A stretch of DNA of 64,000 nt from assembly GCF_010994755.1 (NCBI RefSeq), contig NZ_WHSB02000007.1, positions 1 through 64,000 of the forward strand, given 5' to 3'. This stretch comes from Shinella lacus (GTDB lineage: Bacteria > Pseudomonadota > Alphaproteobacteria > Rhizobiales > Rhizobiaceae). Under the pieces are notes generated by a model. It had not been told where the DNA came from and did not search any database. It saw only the letters and a list, made by a program, of their open reading frames with translations. The position numbers and the translations under genes are program-made. Shown piece after piece: positions 35,938-44,889 of this stretch (its first letter is position 1; every line of letters begins with the position of its first letter).

Positions 35938-36828
35938 ATGACGATCACCCTTTCACGCCGGCAGGCGATTGCCGGCGCTCTCTTTGCCGTTCCCGCGGTG
36001 TCCCTGCTGGCGGGTGCCGCTGGTGCGGCGACGGGCGACAGCCTGGAAAAGCGGCTTGCCGCACTGGAGGCACGCCATGGCGGCCGCATCGGCGTTGCCA
36101 TACTTAATCTCGCGACGGGCGCGCGGCTCGGCCATCGCACGGACGAGCGTTTCCTGATGTGCAGCACCTTCAAGGCGCTGCTGGCGGGACATATCCTCGC
36201 CCGCGTCGACCGGGAGGAGGAGACGCTCGACCGGCGCATCACCGTCAAGAAGGCGGACCTTGTCGACTATGCGCCGGTGGTGGAAAAGCGCGTCGGCGGC
36301 AGCATTTCCGTTGCGGAGCTTTGCGAGGCGACCATCACGCTCAGCGACAATGCGGCTGCAAACATCTTGCTGGCCGGTTCCGGCGGGCCGAAGGCGGTGA
36401 CGCAGTTCCTGCGCGGGTTCGGCGACGACATCACCCGCCTCGACCGCACGGAGCCGACGCTGAACTATCGCGAAAGGCCGGACGACGAGCGCGACACGAC
36501 GACCCCGGTCGCCATGGTCGAGACGCTGCGCAAGCTGATCTTCGGCGACGTCCTCTCGCCGCGCTCGAAGGCGCAGCTCGCCGCTTGGCTCGTCATGAAC
36601 AAGACGGGCGACACGCGGTTGCGCGCGGGCTTCCCGGCCGACTGGACGACGGGCGACAAGACCGGCACGAACGGCGACAAGGCCGGCAATGCCAACGACG
36701 TGGCCGTCGCCTGGTCGCCGGACCGCGGCGCCATCATCGTCACCGCCTTCTGCGAAATCCCCGGCATTTCCGGCGACGAACGCAACGCCCTCATCGCCGA
36801 GATCGGCCGCATCGCCGTCGACGTCTGA
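35938..36828 (+). CDS. bla: Class A beta-lactamase
   Basis: Serine beta-lactamase hydrolysing penicillins or cephalosporins in the periplasm. The 296-residue precursor starts with a twin-arginine-like leader (SRRQAIAGALFAV) ending near residue 30. All class A motifs are present: CSTFK (active Ser76, Ambler 70), SDN (LSDNAAAN, Ambler 130), EPTLN (Ambler 166-170), and DKTGTN (Ambler 234). A cysteine precedes the active serine, as in carbapenemases, but the KTG strand reads TGTNGDK with no partner cysteine at 238, so a carbapenemase-type disulfide is not expected. No ampR-like regulator adjoins; it is probably an intrinsic chromosomal gene. Spectrum cannot be inferred. Confidence 0.93.
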   Translation: MTITLSRRQAIAGALFAVPAVSLLAGAAGAATGDSLEKRLAALEARHGGRIGVAILNLATGARLGHRTDERFLMCSTFKALLAGHILARVDREEETLDRRITVKKADLVDYAPVVEKRVGGSISVAELCEATITLSDNAAANILLAGSGGPKAVTQFLRGFGDDITRLDRTEPTLNYRERPDDERDTTTPVAMVETLRKLIFGDVLSPRSKAQLAAWLVMNKTGDTRLRAGFPADWTTGDKTGTNGDKAGNANDVAVAWSPDRGAIIVTAFCEIPGISGDERNALIAEIGRIAVDV

Positions 36829-36857
36829 CCGCAGGGCGCCGTCCATGCGGCGGCGCC

Positions 36858-37181
36858 TCAGCCCTCCAGTTCGCCCTTCAAGGCCGACAGCACGTTCATC
36901 GCGTGGCCGGCATATTGGCTGATCCAGCGGTCGTGGATCGCCTGGATCGGCAGGGCATTGAGGTGGTTCCAGCGCTCGCGGCCCTCGCGGCGCGGCAGCA
37001 CGAGATCCGCCTCTTCCAGCACCTTCAGGTGCTGCATCACCGTGCAGCGGTCCATCTCCGGAAACTTTTCGCACAGCGCGCCCGTCGTCAGCGGCGCGTG
37101 TTTGATCGCATCCAGCATCTGCCGGCGTTTGCCGTTGGCGAGCGCCTTGAAAACGGCATCCTCTTTCGATTCGCTTGACAT
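36858..37181 (-). CDS. ArsR-family winged-helix regulator
   Basis: The 107-residue repressor has a compact ArsR fold: DAVFKALANGKRRQMLDAI near residue 8, and a recognition helix in DRCTVMQHLKVLEEADLV near residues 43-60. It lacks the metal-binding ELCVCDL signature of metal sensors and resembles the SdpR/PhnF-like ArsR proteins paired with AHSA1 (SRPBCC) genes. The start codon lies inside a 20-bp palindrome (37180-37199), which is most likely its own operator. Divergent from the AHSA1 gene. Confidence 0.9.
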   Translation of the reverse strand: MSSESKEDAVFKALANGKRRQMLDAIKHAPLTTGALCEKFPEMDRCTVMQHLKVLEEADLVLPRREGRERWNHLNALPIQAIHDRWISQYAGHAMNVLSALKGELEG

Positions 37182-37199
37182 GTTATGTTTTTATAACAT
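37180..37199. promoter_or_regulatory. Palindromic operator for the ArsR regulator
   Basis: ATGTTAT-GTTTTT-ATAACAT is a perfect inverted repeat with 7-base arms and a 6-base spacer, overlapping the ArsR start codon and lying 53 bases before the AHSA1 start. It is strikingly AT-rich in GC-rich DNA. Binding here would repress both divergent genes. Confidence 0.75.
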
Positions 37200-37252
37200 A
37201 TTTTGGCGAAGGACAAGCAGAGGAGGGCGCTTTCGCCCCGAAGGAGGACGGC

Positions 37253-37741
37253 ATGACGCTGGAATTTCGCGTGAACGGGCGGATCGGAAAGCCGGTCGCC
37301 GACGTCTTCGACGCCGTGGTCAATCCGCAAAAGCTGAGCGGCTATTTCACCACCATCGGCGGCGCGAGCGCGCCGCTCGTCGAAGGCACGACGGTCACCT
37401 GGTGGGGCATGGCCCCGGTCATCGTCGACAAGGTCGAGGAGAACGCACTCATCGTGTTTCGCTGGGATGCGATGGTCGAGGAGGGGGAGGACCCCTACAA
37501 GACGCGCGTCGAGATGCGCTTCAAGGCGCTGGACGACGGCGGCACCATGGTGACCATCGCCGAGACGGGTTGGCGCGAGAACGAGCGCGGCCAGAAATCA
37601 TCCTACATGAATTGCGAGGGCTGGTCGCAGATGCTCGCCTGCATGAAGGCCTATGTCGAATACGGTATCAACTTGCGCGAGGGCTATTACCCGAGCGAGC
37701 TCAAGGGCGTCGTCGCTTCCGAGCAGCAGGATTACACCTGA
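37253..37741 (+). CDS. SRPBCC / AHSA1-family protein
   Basis: The 162-residue START-like fold protein begins MTLEFRVNGRIGKPVADVFD and continues with VVNPQKLSGYFTT and a C-terminal amphipathic helix (EGWSQMLACMKAYVEYG). This is typical of AHSA1 domain proteins, which bind hydrophobic ligands or interact with chaperones. The start follows GAAGGAGGA. Paired head-to-head with an ArsR regulator and followed 10 bases later by a VOC protein. The small cassette is common in bacteria but its ligand is unknown. Confidence 0.88.
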   Translation: MTLEFRVNGRIGKPVADVFDAVVNPQKLSGYFTTIGGASAPLVEGTTVTWWGMAPVIVDKVEENALIVFRWDAMVEEGEDPYKTRVEMRFKALDDGGTMVTIAETGWRENERGQKSSYMNCEGWSQMLACMKAYVEYGINLREGYYPSELKGVVASEQQDYT

Positions 37742-37751
37742 GGAGAAGACC

Positions 37752-38114
37752 ATGACTGCGAACATCAAGGGCGGCATCAACATCGCCATGAAGGTGCCGT
37801 CGCACCAGTACGAGGCGACGATCGCCTTCTACCGCGACGTCGTCGGCCTCGAACCGTTCGACGAAAAGGCGCCCGCTACGGGCTTCCATCTCGGCCCGAA
37901 CCGGCTGTGGATCGACGAAGCGCCGACCTTCAGCCAGGCGGAAGTCTGGCTCGAACTCTTCACCCCGGACCACAAGGTGGCGCTCGGCCATCTGGAGAAG
38001 AACGGCGCCGTGCGCTGCGACGCCATCGAGAATCTGGGCGACGGCTTTCGCGGCGGCTGGGTCATGAACCCGGCCAATGTCGTGCACATGGTGCGCGAGC
38101 CGGACGCCTGGTAA
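37752..38114 (+). CDS. VOC-family (glyoxalase-fold) protein
   Basis: The 120-residue vicinal-oxygen-chelate fold protein has two beta-alpha-beta-beta-beta modules (KVPSHQYEATIAFYRDVVGL near residue 14; EVWLELFTPDHKVALGHLEK near 64). Metal ligands are uncertain, so glyoxalase, dioxygenase or binding roles cannot be separated. It starts after CTGAGGAGAAGACC, 10 bases behind the AHSA1 gene, and is presumably in the same ArsR-controlled operon. Confidence 0.85.
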   Translation: MTANIKGGINIAMKVPSHQYEATIAFYRDVVGLEPFDEKAPATGFHLGPNRLWIDEAPTFSQAEVWLELFTPDHKVALGHLEKNGAVRCDAIENLGDGFRGGWVMNPANVVHMVREPDAW

Positions 38115-38117
38115 TCC

Positions 38118-38831
38118 TTATATCGCGGCCGGCGGCGTCAAACCGTCGGCGGCCGCCATCGGCATGGGCTCGTCCACCGGCGCGTGATGCTGGAGCACCA
38201 CGACGCGGCTTCCGGTCGGCACGCGGCCATAGAGGTCGATGATATCCTGGTTGAACAGCCGGATGCAGCCGCTCGACACCGCCTTGCCGATCGACCACGG
38301 CTCGGACGTGCCGTGGATGCGGAAGAGCGTGTCTTTACCGTCCTTGTGCAGGTAGAGCGCGCGCGGACCGAGCGGATTGGTCAGCCCCGGCTCCATGCCG
38401 CCCGCCCATTTCAGGTTCCGCTCCGGCTCGCGCGCGATCATGTTCTGCGTCGGCGTCCAGCGCGGCCATTCCGCCTTGCGGCCGATGCGCGCGCCGCCCT
38501 CGAATTCCAGGCCCGCCTTGCCGACGCCGATGCCATAGCGCAGCGCCATGCCGCCATCCTGCACGAGGTAAAGGAAGCGATCCTGCGTATCGATGACGAT
38601 CGTGCCGGCCGGCTCCGCCGTCTGGTAGGCGACGAGCTGGCGGAAATATTTCGGGTTCACCCGGCTGATATCCATGCCCGGCAGCGGGAAACGTTCCTCC
38701 GGCTGCGGCCCGTACATCGCCACATGCAGCGGGTCCGGCCCCTTTTTCACCGGCTTGGCGGTGGTGGCGCAGCCGGCGAGCGCGGCGGCAACGGCCAGGA
38801 GGGCGAGGGCGCGGAGGGGGGACACACACAT
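38118..38831 (-). CDS. L,D-transpeptidase (YkuD domain) lipoprotein
   Basis: Peptidoglycan cross-linking or lipoprotein-attaching enzyme of 237 residues. The leader ends in a lipobox LAGC near residue 21, so it should be a lipoprotein. The YkuD catalytic domain (about residues 75-215) includes TIVIDTQDRFLYLVQDGG and the active-site motif HGTSEPWSIGKAVSSGCIRL (about 172-191) with the nucleophilic Cys near 189. This is a family expanded in Rhizobiales, whose polar growth relies on L,D-cross-links. It ends 3 bases from the convergent VOC gene. Confidence 0.92.
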   Translation of the reverse strand: MCVSPLRALALLAVAAALAGCATTAKPVKKGPDPLHVAMYGPQPEERFPLPGMDISRVNPKYFRQLVAYQTAEPAGTIVIDTQDRFLYLVQDGGMALRYGIGVGKAGLEFEGGARIGRKAEWPRWTPTQNMIAREPERNLKWAGGMEPGLTNPLGPRALYLHKDGKDTLFRIHGTSEPWSIGKAVSSGCIRLFNQDIIDLYGRVPTGSRVVVLQHHAPVDEPMPMAAADGLTPPAAI

Positions 38832-39066
38832 GAGTTGGGCACCTGTCTTTTTGATTCCGAAGCTGGCCTGTCGGCCTTGCCGCGGTTCTTTGAAGCCAAA
38901 GCCGGCATCGGCAGGGCAAGAAGAAAGCGAAACTGTGGCAAGGGCTTAGGTGTGGCGCCGAGGCCACGCGTCGTTCCGCCGCAGCAGGTTTCGTGCCGTC
39001 GCGAGGGCGTGCCGGGGCATGCGCGCCCGCTTGCCCCCAACCGGCCGAGGGCGTAAGGCTTGGCGC

Positions 39067-39828
39067 ATGCAATGGAGTGATGAGGCCATCGTTCTGGGCG
39101 TTCGGCGCCATGGCGAGACGTCGGTGATCGTCGAGGTGATGACGCGCGAGCGCGGGCGCCATCTCGGCATGGTGCGCGGCGGGCGGTCGCGGACCATGCA
39201 GCCCGTGCTCCAGCCGGGCAATTCCGTCGAGGTGACATGGCGGGCGCGGCTCGACGAACATCTCGGCGAGTTCCGCATCGAGCCGCTGGAACTGCGCGCC
39301 GGGCGGCTGATGGAGACGGCGACCGCCGTCTATGGCGTGCAGGCCATGGCGGCGCTGCTGCGCTTCCTGCCGGAGCGCGATCCGCATCCCCACCTCTACG
39401 AAGCGCTCTCCGTCATTCTCGATCACCTGCACGAACCGGCGGATGCCGGCGAGCTTTTCGTGCGCTTCGAACTGGCCGTGTTGAACGACCTCGGCTTCGG
39501 CCTCGACCTGCTGGAATGCGCCGCGACCGGCACGCGCGACGACCTCTGCTACGTCTCGCCGAAATCCGGCCGCGCCGTCTCGCGCAATGCCGGTGCGCCC
39601 TGGGCGGCCAAGATGCTGGCGCTGCCCGCCTTTCTCGGCGACGAGAGCCGGCATGCGGCGGATGTGACGGCGCTTGCCGACGGCTTCCGCCTGACGGCCT
39701 ACTTCCTCAACCGGCATGTCTGCGAACCGCGCGGGCTGGAGCTTGCCGATGCCCGCGAGGGCTTCGTGCAGGCGGCGCTGAAGGCGCTGACGCCGAAACA
39801 CGAGCAACCGAAAGAGGCCAGTGCATGA
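39067..39828 (+). CDS. recO: DNA repair protein RecO
   Basis: Recombination mediator that loads RecA with RecR at gaps. The 253-residue product begins with the RecO OB fold ([29 protein letters not shown]) followed by a helical C-terminal domain ([37 protein letters not shown]). The ATG at 39067 gives the standard N terminus; the open frame upstream to 38950 lacks family similarity. Its stop overlaps the thioesterase start by four bases. Confidence 0.94.
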   Translation: MQWSDEAIVLGVRRHGETSVIVEVMTRERGRHLGMVRGGRSRTMQPVLQPGNSVEVTWRARLDEHLGEFRIEPLELRAGRLMETATAVYGVQAMAALLRFLPERDPHPHLYEALSVILDHLHEPADAGELFVRFELAVLNDLGFGLDLLECAATGTRDDLCYVSPKSGRAVSRNAGAPWAAKMLALPAFLGDESRHAADVTALADGFRLTAYFLNRHVCEPRGLELADAREGFVQAALKALTPKHEQPKEASA

Positions 39829-40334
39829 CGGTCGAAATCTATCCGGGGCTGACGGTCGGCAGCGTCGGCACGCTGCCCTTCGACGTGGTGAAGCGCGACG
39901 GCGGCCTGAAGGTGTTGCGGGCCATGCTCGCCGGCGACCTGCCGGCGCCGCCCATGGCGAAGACGCTTGCCTTCAGCATGACCGAAGTGGAGGAGGGCCG
40001 CGTCGTCTTTTCCGGCATGCCGTCGGCCGATCACCTCAACCCGCTCGGCACCGTGCATGGCGGCTGGACGGCGACGGTGATGGATTCCGCACTCGGCTGC
40101 GCCGTCTTTTCGGTCATCAAGCCGGGCGAGGCCTATACGACGATCGAGTTCAAGTTGAACCTCGTGCGCCCGGTGCTGCCCGGCATGGGCGAAGTGTTCT
40201 GCGAGGGAAAAATCATCCACCGCGGCCGCACCATCGCCACCTCCGAAGCGTGGCTGCGCGACGGCAAGGGCAAGCTGCTCGCCCATGGCACGGAAACCTG
40301 CGCCATCTTCCCGATCGAGAATTTGACGCGCTGA
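39825..40334 (+). CDS. PaaI-family hotdog thioesterase
   Basis: The 169-residue acyl-CoA thioesterase-like protein has the hotdog fold with the signature [20 protein letters not shown] (about residues 71-90), where the Asn/Gly-rich turn and the Asp on the long helix are catalytic in PaaI-type enzymes. [12 protein letters not shown] and [13 protein letters not shown] follow. The ATGA overlap with recO implies coupled translation. The acyl substrate is unknown. Confidence 0.88.
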   Translation: MTVEIYPGLTVGSVGTLPFDVVKRDGGLKVLRAMLAGDLPAPPMAKTLAFSMTEVEEGRVVFSGMPSADHLNPLGTVHGGWTATVMDSALGCAVFSVIKPGEAYTTIEFKLNLVRPVLPGMGEVFCEGKIIHRGRTIATSEAWLRDGKGKLLAHGTETCAIFPIENLTR

Positions 40335-40431
40335 CGGCGAAGAGATCAACGCGCTGAAACGTAACCCCGTTTGGCGTTTGGAAAAAACCGGGTAGTGTCG
40401 CCACCCTGAAGTGTGCCGTGCTGGAGTTGCA

Positions 40432-43272
40432 ATGCTGGAAATCCTATCTCTGGTCGCCATCGGCCTGGCGCTCTATACCCTCAACGCCTCCCGCAACTCC
40501 GCCCGGAAGATCGGCGACGAGGTGATGCGGCTGAAGCGCGAGGTCGAGGCGCTGAAGGCCGGCGGGGTGGTGTTGCCGGCAGCGGAAGGGACGGGCGAGG
40601 CGGCCTCCGTGGATGTGGCGGAGGCCGCGCGCGAGGCGGCGGCGGATGAGCCGGCCGAAACCCCGTTTGCAGGCCCTTGGGCCGGACCCAAGCCGGTTAC
40701 GACGGACGACGTCGAAAAGGGCCGTGCGATCTTCGGCGGCGTGCCCGCCGAGGCGGCGGCTGCCAGCGACACGGCGGAGGAAGCCGTTGCCGCGCAGTCC
40801 GTCGCCGCCCCGGTCAAGCCGAAGGAGAGCTTCGAAAGCCGCATTGGTGCGCGCTGGGCCGTCTGGGTGGGCGGCATCGCGCTGGCGCTTGGCGGCATCT
40901 TCATGGTCAAATATTCGATCGAGGCGGGGCTGCTTAGCCCGGCGGTGCGCCTGTCGCTTGCCGCGGTCTTCGGCCTCGTGCTGGTGGCAATCGGCGAGTT
41001 CGTGCGCCGCCGCACCCAGCCGCTCATCGCCAATGCCTTCCAGAACGCCATGATCCCCGGCGTGCTGACGGCCGCCGGCGCCATCACGCTCTTCGCCGTC
41101 ACCTATGTCTCCTACGAATTCTACGGCTATGTCGGCCCGGTCGCGGCCTTCGTGCTGCTCGCTGCCGTCTCTTTCGCGACGATCGGCCTGTCGCTGCTGC
41201 ACGGCCAGGCGCTGGCCGGCCTCGGCCTGCTCGCCTCCATGCTGACGCCCGCACTGGTCTCGACCGACGAGCCGAGTGCCTGGAGCCTCTTCGGCTTCCT
41301 CTCCGTCGCCTGGCTCGCCACCTTCGCCGCCTCGCGTATTCGCAGCTGGCAGGTCGTGCCGGCGCTCGCCAACGGCGGCATGGCGCTCTGGGCCTTGCTC
41401 TACCTGGCCGGGGCCGAAACTGTCGATGTGGTGCCGGTGCTCGCAGCCCTGCTGGTGCTCGTTCTCGGCCATGGCCTGATCTGGCCGGGCGCTATCGCGT
41501 TCGACGACACGTCGGCGCCAGCCGGTGCCACGCCCGCCGATCCGTTCGACAAGCTGCTCGCCCCGCCCGCCGTCGCGGTGTCGCTGACCGGTGCGCTCGC
41601 CGTGGTGTTCCCGGCGCTGGTGCTCGCAAGCCGGGTGCCGACGATCACCCATGCGGATTACGGCTTCGTCATCCTGGTGATGGCGCTTGCGGTGCTCGGT
41701 GCCCTGCGCGGCTGGGCGATCTATCCCGCCATCTTTTCCGCAATCGGCGCCGTCGTCGGCGTCACGACGATGGTGGCGCTGCCGGGCGGCGCGCTGATCG
41801 ATACGTTCGGCGGGTTGGCGCCCCCGACGCTGGAAGGCACCACGCCTATCCCGGTCCTTGGCACAGCGCCCGTCAACCTGCTGCTGGTTCTCGCCGTGGC
41901 CTATGCCGCCGTCGGCCTTGCGGCGGTGCGCCTGCGCATCGCGGGCTCGCTCCACTTCGCAGCGCTCTGGAGCCTGCTGGCGCCCGCAGTGCCCTTTGCC
42001 ATCCTGGCCGTCAGCTTCCTCCATTTCGGCAATCTCTCGTTCGATGCGAAACACGGCCTTCTCGCCGTGCTGCTCGGCCTCGTCTTCTTCGCCGCGGCGG
42101 AAACCTTCTCCCGCAAGCGGACGGAGGAGGGCGGTCTGTTCATTCCGCAATGGACGCTTGCCAGCGGCGGCTTCGCCTTCCTCGTGCTGGCGCTGCACGC
42201 CCTGACGGACGGCCTCGTCACGACACTCGGCGTGGCGGCTCTCGGCACCGCGGCCGTCTTCGCGACCCGCGTTCGCGCCTGGCCGGTGCTGCCCTGGCTG
42301 ATGGCGGGTGCCGCTGCGGTCGTCGTCGGCCGCATCGCCTGGGAACCGACCATCGTCGGCGCTGCAAACCTGTCGAAGACGCCGGTCTTCAACCAGCTTC
42401 TCGCCGGCTATGGTATTCCGGCAGCACTTCTCGCACTCTCCGCCTTCGAACTGCGCCGCTGGCCGGGCGAGCGTATTCGCAACCTGCTCCAGGCACTGGC
42501 CAGTCTCTTCCTGCTGTTGACCGCCGCGATCCTCGTGCGCCACGCTATGAATGGCGGCGTGCTCGACAGTTCCGTGCCGACGCTCGGCGAGCAGGCGACC
42601 TACACGCTCTTGGTCATCGGCGCCTCGGCGATCATGATGTCGCTCGATCTCAAGTCACCGAGCCCCGTCTTCCGCTATGGTTCCATGGCAGTCGGCGTGC
42701 TCTCGGTGCTCTCCATCGCCAGCGCCCATTTCATCGGCCTCAACCCCTATTTCACCGGCGAACTGCTCGGCAAATGGCCGTTCGTCGACCTGCTGTTCGT
42801 GGGCTACCTGCTGCCCGGCATCGCCTATGGCGGCCTGGCCTGGTATGCGCGCGGCCGGCGGCCGATGCCCTATGTCATCATGCTGGCGCTGGCCGGCGTG
42901 GCGCTCGCCTTCGCCTGGGTCACGCTCTCGGTGCGCCGCTACTGGCATGGCGAGGGCATCGCGGACTGGAAGGGGTTCCTCCAGCCGGAGACCTACACCT
43001 ATTCCGTCGTCTGGCTGCTGCTCGGCGTGGCGCTCCTCGTCGTCGGCTCGAAATTCGATTCGAAGAGCATTCGCCTGGCCTCGGCCGGCCTCGTGCTGAT
43101 CGCCGTGGTCAAGGTGTTCCTGATCGACATGGCGAACCTCGAAGGCATCCTGCGCGCGCTCTCCTTCATAGGGCTCGGCGCGGTGCTGATCGGCATCGGG
43201 CTGTTCTACCAGAAAATCCTCTCCGGAAAGTCCGGGACCAGCGAAAAGGCGGAATTGAACGTCGAGGCGTGA
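40432..43272 (+). CDS. Large polytopic DUF2339 membrane protein
   Basis: The 946-residue inner-membrane protein has an N-terminal helix (residues 3-20) followed by a coiled stretch (SARKIGDEVMRLKREVEALK) and an Ala/Glu-rich linker to about residue 135. The conserved entry motif ESFESRIGARWAVWVGGIAL follows, and then about 25 hydrophobic segments to the C terminus. This fits DUF2339, a family of giant multi-pass proteins with no established function. The start at 40432 is chosen as the first ATG leading into the membrane helix. Confidence 0.85.
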   Translation: MLEILSLVAIGLALYTLNASRNSARKIGDEVMRLKREVEALKAGGVVLPAAEGTGEAASVDVAEAAREAAADEPAETPFAGPWAGPKPVTTDDVEKGRAIFGGVPAEAAAASDTAEEAVAAQSVAAPVKPKESFESRIGARWAVWVGGIALALGGIFMVKYSIEAGLLSPAVRLSLAAVFGLVLVAIGEFVRRRTQPLIANAFQNAMIPGVLTAAGAITLFAVTYVSYEFYGYVGPVAAFVLLAAVSFATIGLSLLHGQALAGLGLLASMLTPALVSTDEPSAWSLFGFLSVAWLATFAASRIRSWQVVPALANGGMALWALLYLAGAETVDVVPVLAALLVLVLGHGLIWPGAIAFDDTSAPAGATPADPFDKLLAPPAVAVSLTGALAVVFPALVLASRVPTITHADYGFVILVMALAVLGALRGWAIYPAIFSAIGAVVGVTTMVALPGGALIDTFGGLAPPTLEGTTPIPVLGTAPVNLLLVLAVAYAAVGLAAVRLRIAGSLHFAALWSLLAPAVPFAILAVSFLHFGNLSFDAKHGLLAVLLGLVFFAAAETFSRKRTEEGGLFIPQWTLASGGFAFLVLALHALTDGLVTTLGVAALGTAAVFATRVRAWPVLPWLMAGAAAVVVGRIAWEPTIVGAANLSKTPVFNQLLAGYGIPAALLALSAFELRRWPGERIRNLLQALASLFLLLTAAILVRHAMNGGVLDSSVPTLGEQATYTLLVIGASAIMMSLDLKSPSPVFRYGSMAVGVLSVLSIASAHFIGLNPYFTGELLGKWPFVDLLFVGYLLPGIAYGGLAWYARGRRPMPYVIMLALAGVALAFAWVTLSVRRYWHGEGIADWKGFLQPETYTYSVVWLLLGVALLVVGSKFDSKSIRLASAGLVLIAVVKVFLIDMANLEGILRALSFIGLGAVLIGIGLFYQKILSGKSGTSEKAELNVEA

Positions 43273-43308
43273 CAGGCTAGGTCTCGGGCAATCGAAACCG
43301 GATCGCCC

Positions 43309-43962
43309 ATGTCCTTCACCTGCCTCGCCGCCGCCTTTTCACCCCTCGGGGACCTCGCCGAGCGCCTGCTGCCGCAGGCCTTCGCCGCCGATGACGGCTC
43401 GCACGATGCCGCGCACCTGATCCGCGTGTGGAAGAACGCGCGGCGCATCCAGGCGGAGGAGGGCGGCGACCGGCGGGTTCTGGCGGCCGCCGTGCTGCTG
43501 CATGATTGCGTGGCCGTGGAGAAGAATTCGCCGCTGCGCATGCAGGCCTCCCGCTTAGCGGCCGAAAAAGCTTCAGCCCTGCTTGCCGCCGAGGGCTGGG
43601 ATGCCGCGGACGTGGCGGCGGTCGCCCACGCCATCCTCACGCACAGCTTTTCCGCCAATATCGCGCCGGAAACGCTGGAGGCGAAGATAGTGCAGGATGC
43701 CGACCGGCTCGATGCGATCGGCATGGTGGGCGCGGCGCGCTGCTTCTACATTGCCGGGCGCATGGGCAGCGGCCTCTACGATCCCCTTGACCCGCTTGCC
43801 GAAAACCGCCCGCTGGACGACAAGGCCTTCGCCATCGATCATTTCGAGGTCAAGCTCTTCAAGCTGGCGGATGGCTTCCAGACAGCGGCAGGCGCGCGGA
43901 TGGCGGGCGAGCGCACGGCGCGCCTGCGCACGATCCGCGACATGCTTCTGGATGAAATCTGA
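43309..43962 (+). CDS. HD-domain phosphohydrolase (YedJ-like)
   Basis: The 217-residue metal-dependent phosphohydrolase has the order H...HD...D: GSHDAAHLIRVWKNARRI (near residue 30), VLLHDCVAVEKNS (near 63), and VQDADRLDAIGMVGAAR (near 128). This matches predicted HD-superfamily hydrolases of the YedJ/YpgQ group, some of which act on nucleotides. Context offers no further clue. Confidence 0.88.
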   Translation: MSFTCLAAAFSPLGDLAERLLPQAFAADDGSHDAAHLIRVWKNARRIQAEEGGDRRVLAAAVLLHDCVAVEKNSPLRMQASRLAAEKASALLAAEGWDAADVAAVAHAILTHSFSANIAPETLEAKIVQDADRLDAIGMVGAARCFYIAGRMGSGLYDPLDPLAENRPLDDKAFAIDHFEVKLFKLADGFQTAAGARMAGERTARLRTIRDMLLDEI

Positions 43963-44041
43963 AGAAAAACATGCTTTTGTGACACCGGATTGAATCGGTT
44001 CGCCAAAGCGTTGACTCAAAACCTCAGGAAACGACGCCGCC

Positions 44042-44887
44042 ATGAAGATTGAAGGTCTGAACATTCACCCGCTGAAGAGCGGCCGGGCCATCCCCGTCGA
44101 AAGTGCGACCGTGCGCCTCGATGGGCTTGCGGGCGACCGCCGCTTCATGATCGTCGAGCCGGACGGCCGCTTCATCACCCAGCGCGAGTTGCAGGCGCTC
44201 GCCCGCGTCGAGGCGACGGCGGTCGGCGAAAGCCTGCACCTCGAAATGGAAGGCCGCCAGCTCTTCGCGAGCTTCGAGCCGGAAGACCGCATTGACGTGA
44301 CCATCTGGGACAGCCCGGTCAACGCCGCCGTCGCCGACGAGGCCGTCAACGAGACGCTTTCCGACTGGTTCGCGCGTCCCGTCAAGCTCGTGCACATGGA
44401 TGTGCTGGCCGTGCGTGCCGAGGGCGAGGACTGGGCCGGCAGCCCGGCGCCCGTCGGTTTTGCCGATGGTTTCCCCGTCCTCGTCACCACGACCGGCTCG
44501 CTTGCCGACCTCAACCGGACGCTCGCCGCCAAGGGCCAGGAGCCCGTCGGCATGGACCGCTTCCGCACCAACATCCTCGTCACCTGCGACGACCCCTGGG
44601 CCGAGGATTTCTGGGAGGCGATCGAGATCAACGGCATCGTCTTCGATTTCGTCAAACCCTGCGCCCGCTGCATCATGACCACCCAGGATCAGATGACCGG
44701 CGAACGCATTGGCGGCAACCCCATCCAGGGCCTCGCCGAAAAACGCATGTCCGCCGACCGCCGCGTGCCCGGCGTGCTCTTCGGCTGGAATGCGGTGCCG
44801 CGCAGCGAAGGCGAAATCCGCCTCGGTGATGAGGTGCGCGTGACGAAGACGCGCGCTGAGCGCTGGCCGATGAAGGTTCGGGCCTGA
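44042..44887 (+). CDS. MOSC-domain protein (YcbX-like)
   Basis: The 281-residue protein has an N-terminal beta-barrel MOSC_N domain (IEGLNIHPLKSGRAIPVESA; GLAGDRRFMIVEPDGRFITQ) and a C-terminal MOSC domain (about 120-270) containing the conserved cysteine motif KPCARCIMT near residue 206. These are the cofactor-linked positions in YcbX and mARC-type molybdenum proteins, which reduce N-hydroxylated compounds. No fused ferredoxin domain is present, unlike E. coli YcbX. The stop falls within a perfect 16-bp palindrome (44881-44896) shared with the convergent sulfotransferase stop. Confidence 0.9.
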   Translation: MKIEGLNIHPLKSGRAIPVESATVRLDGLAGDRRFMIVEPDGRFITQRELQALARVEATAVGESLHLEMEGRQLFASFEPEDRIDVTIWDSPVNAAVADEAVNETLSDWFARPVKLVHMDVLAVRAEGEDWAGSPAPVGFADGFPVLVTTTGSLADLNRTLAAKGQEPVGMDRFRTNILVTCDDPWAEDFWEAIEINGIVFDFVKPCARCIMTTQDQMTGERIGGNPIQGLAEKRMSADRRVPGVLFGWNAVPRSEGEIRLGDEVRVTKTRAERWPMKVRA

Positions 44888-44889
44888 AT

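Noticed and set aside
40444-42543. Minus-strand frame of 699 codons opposite the DUF2339 gene
   Set aside because: Its extreme Arg/Gly/Glu composition mirrors the hydrophobic codons of the opposite strand; no domain or ribosome-binding site.
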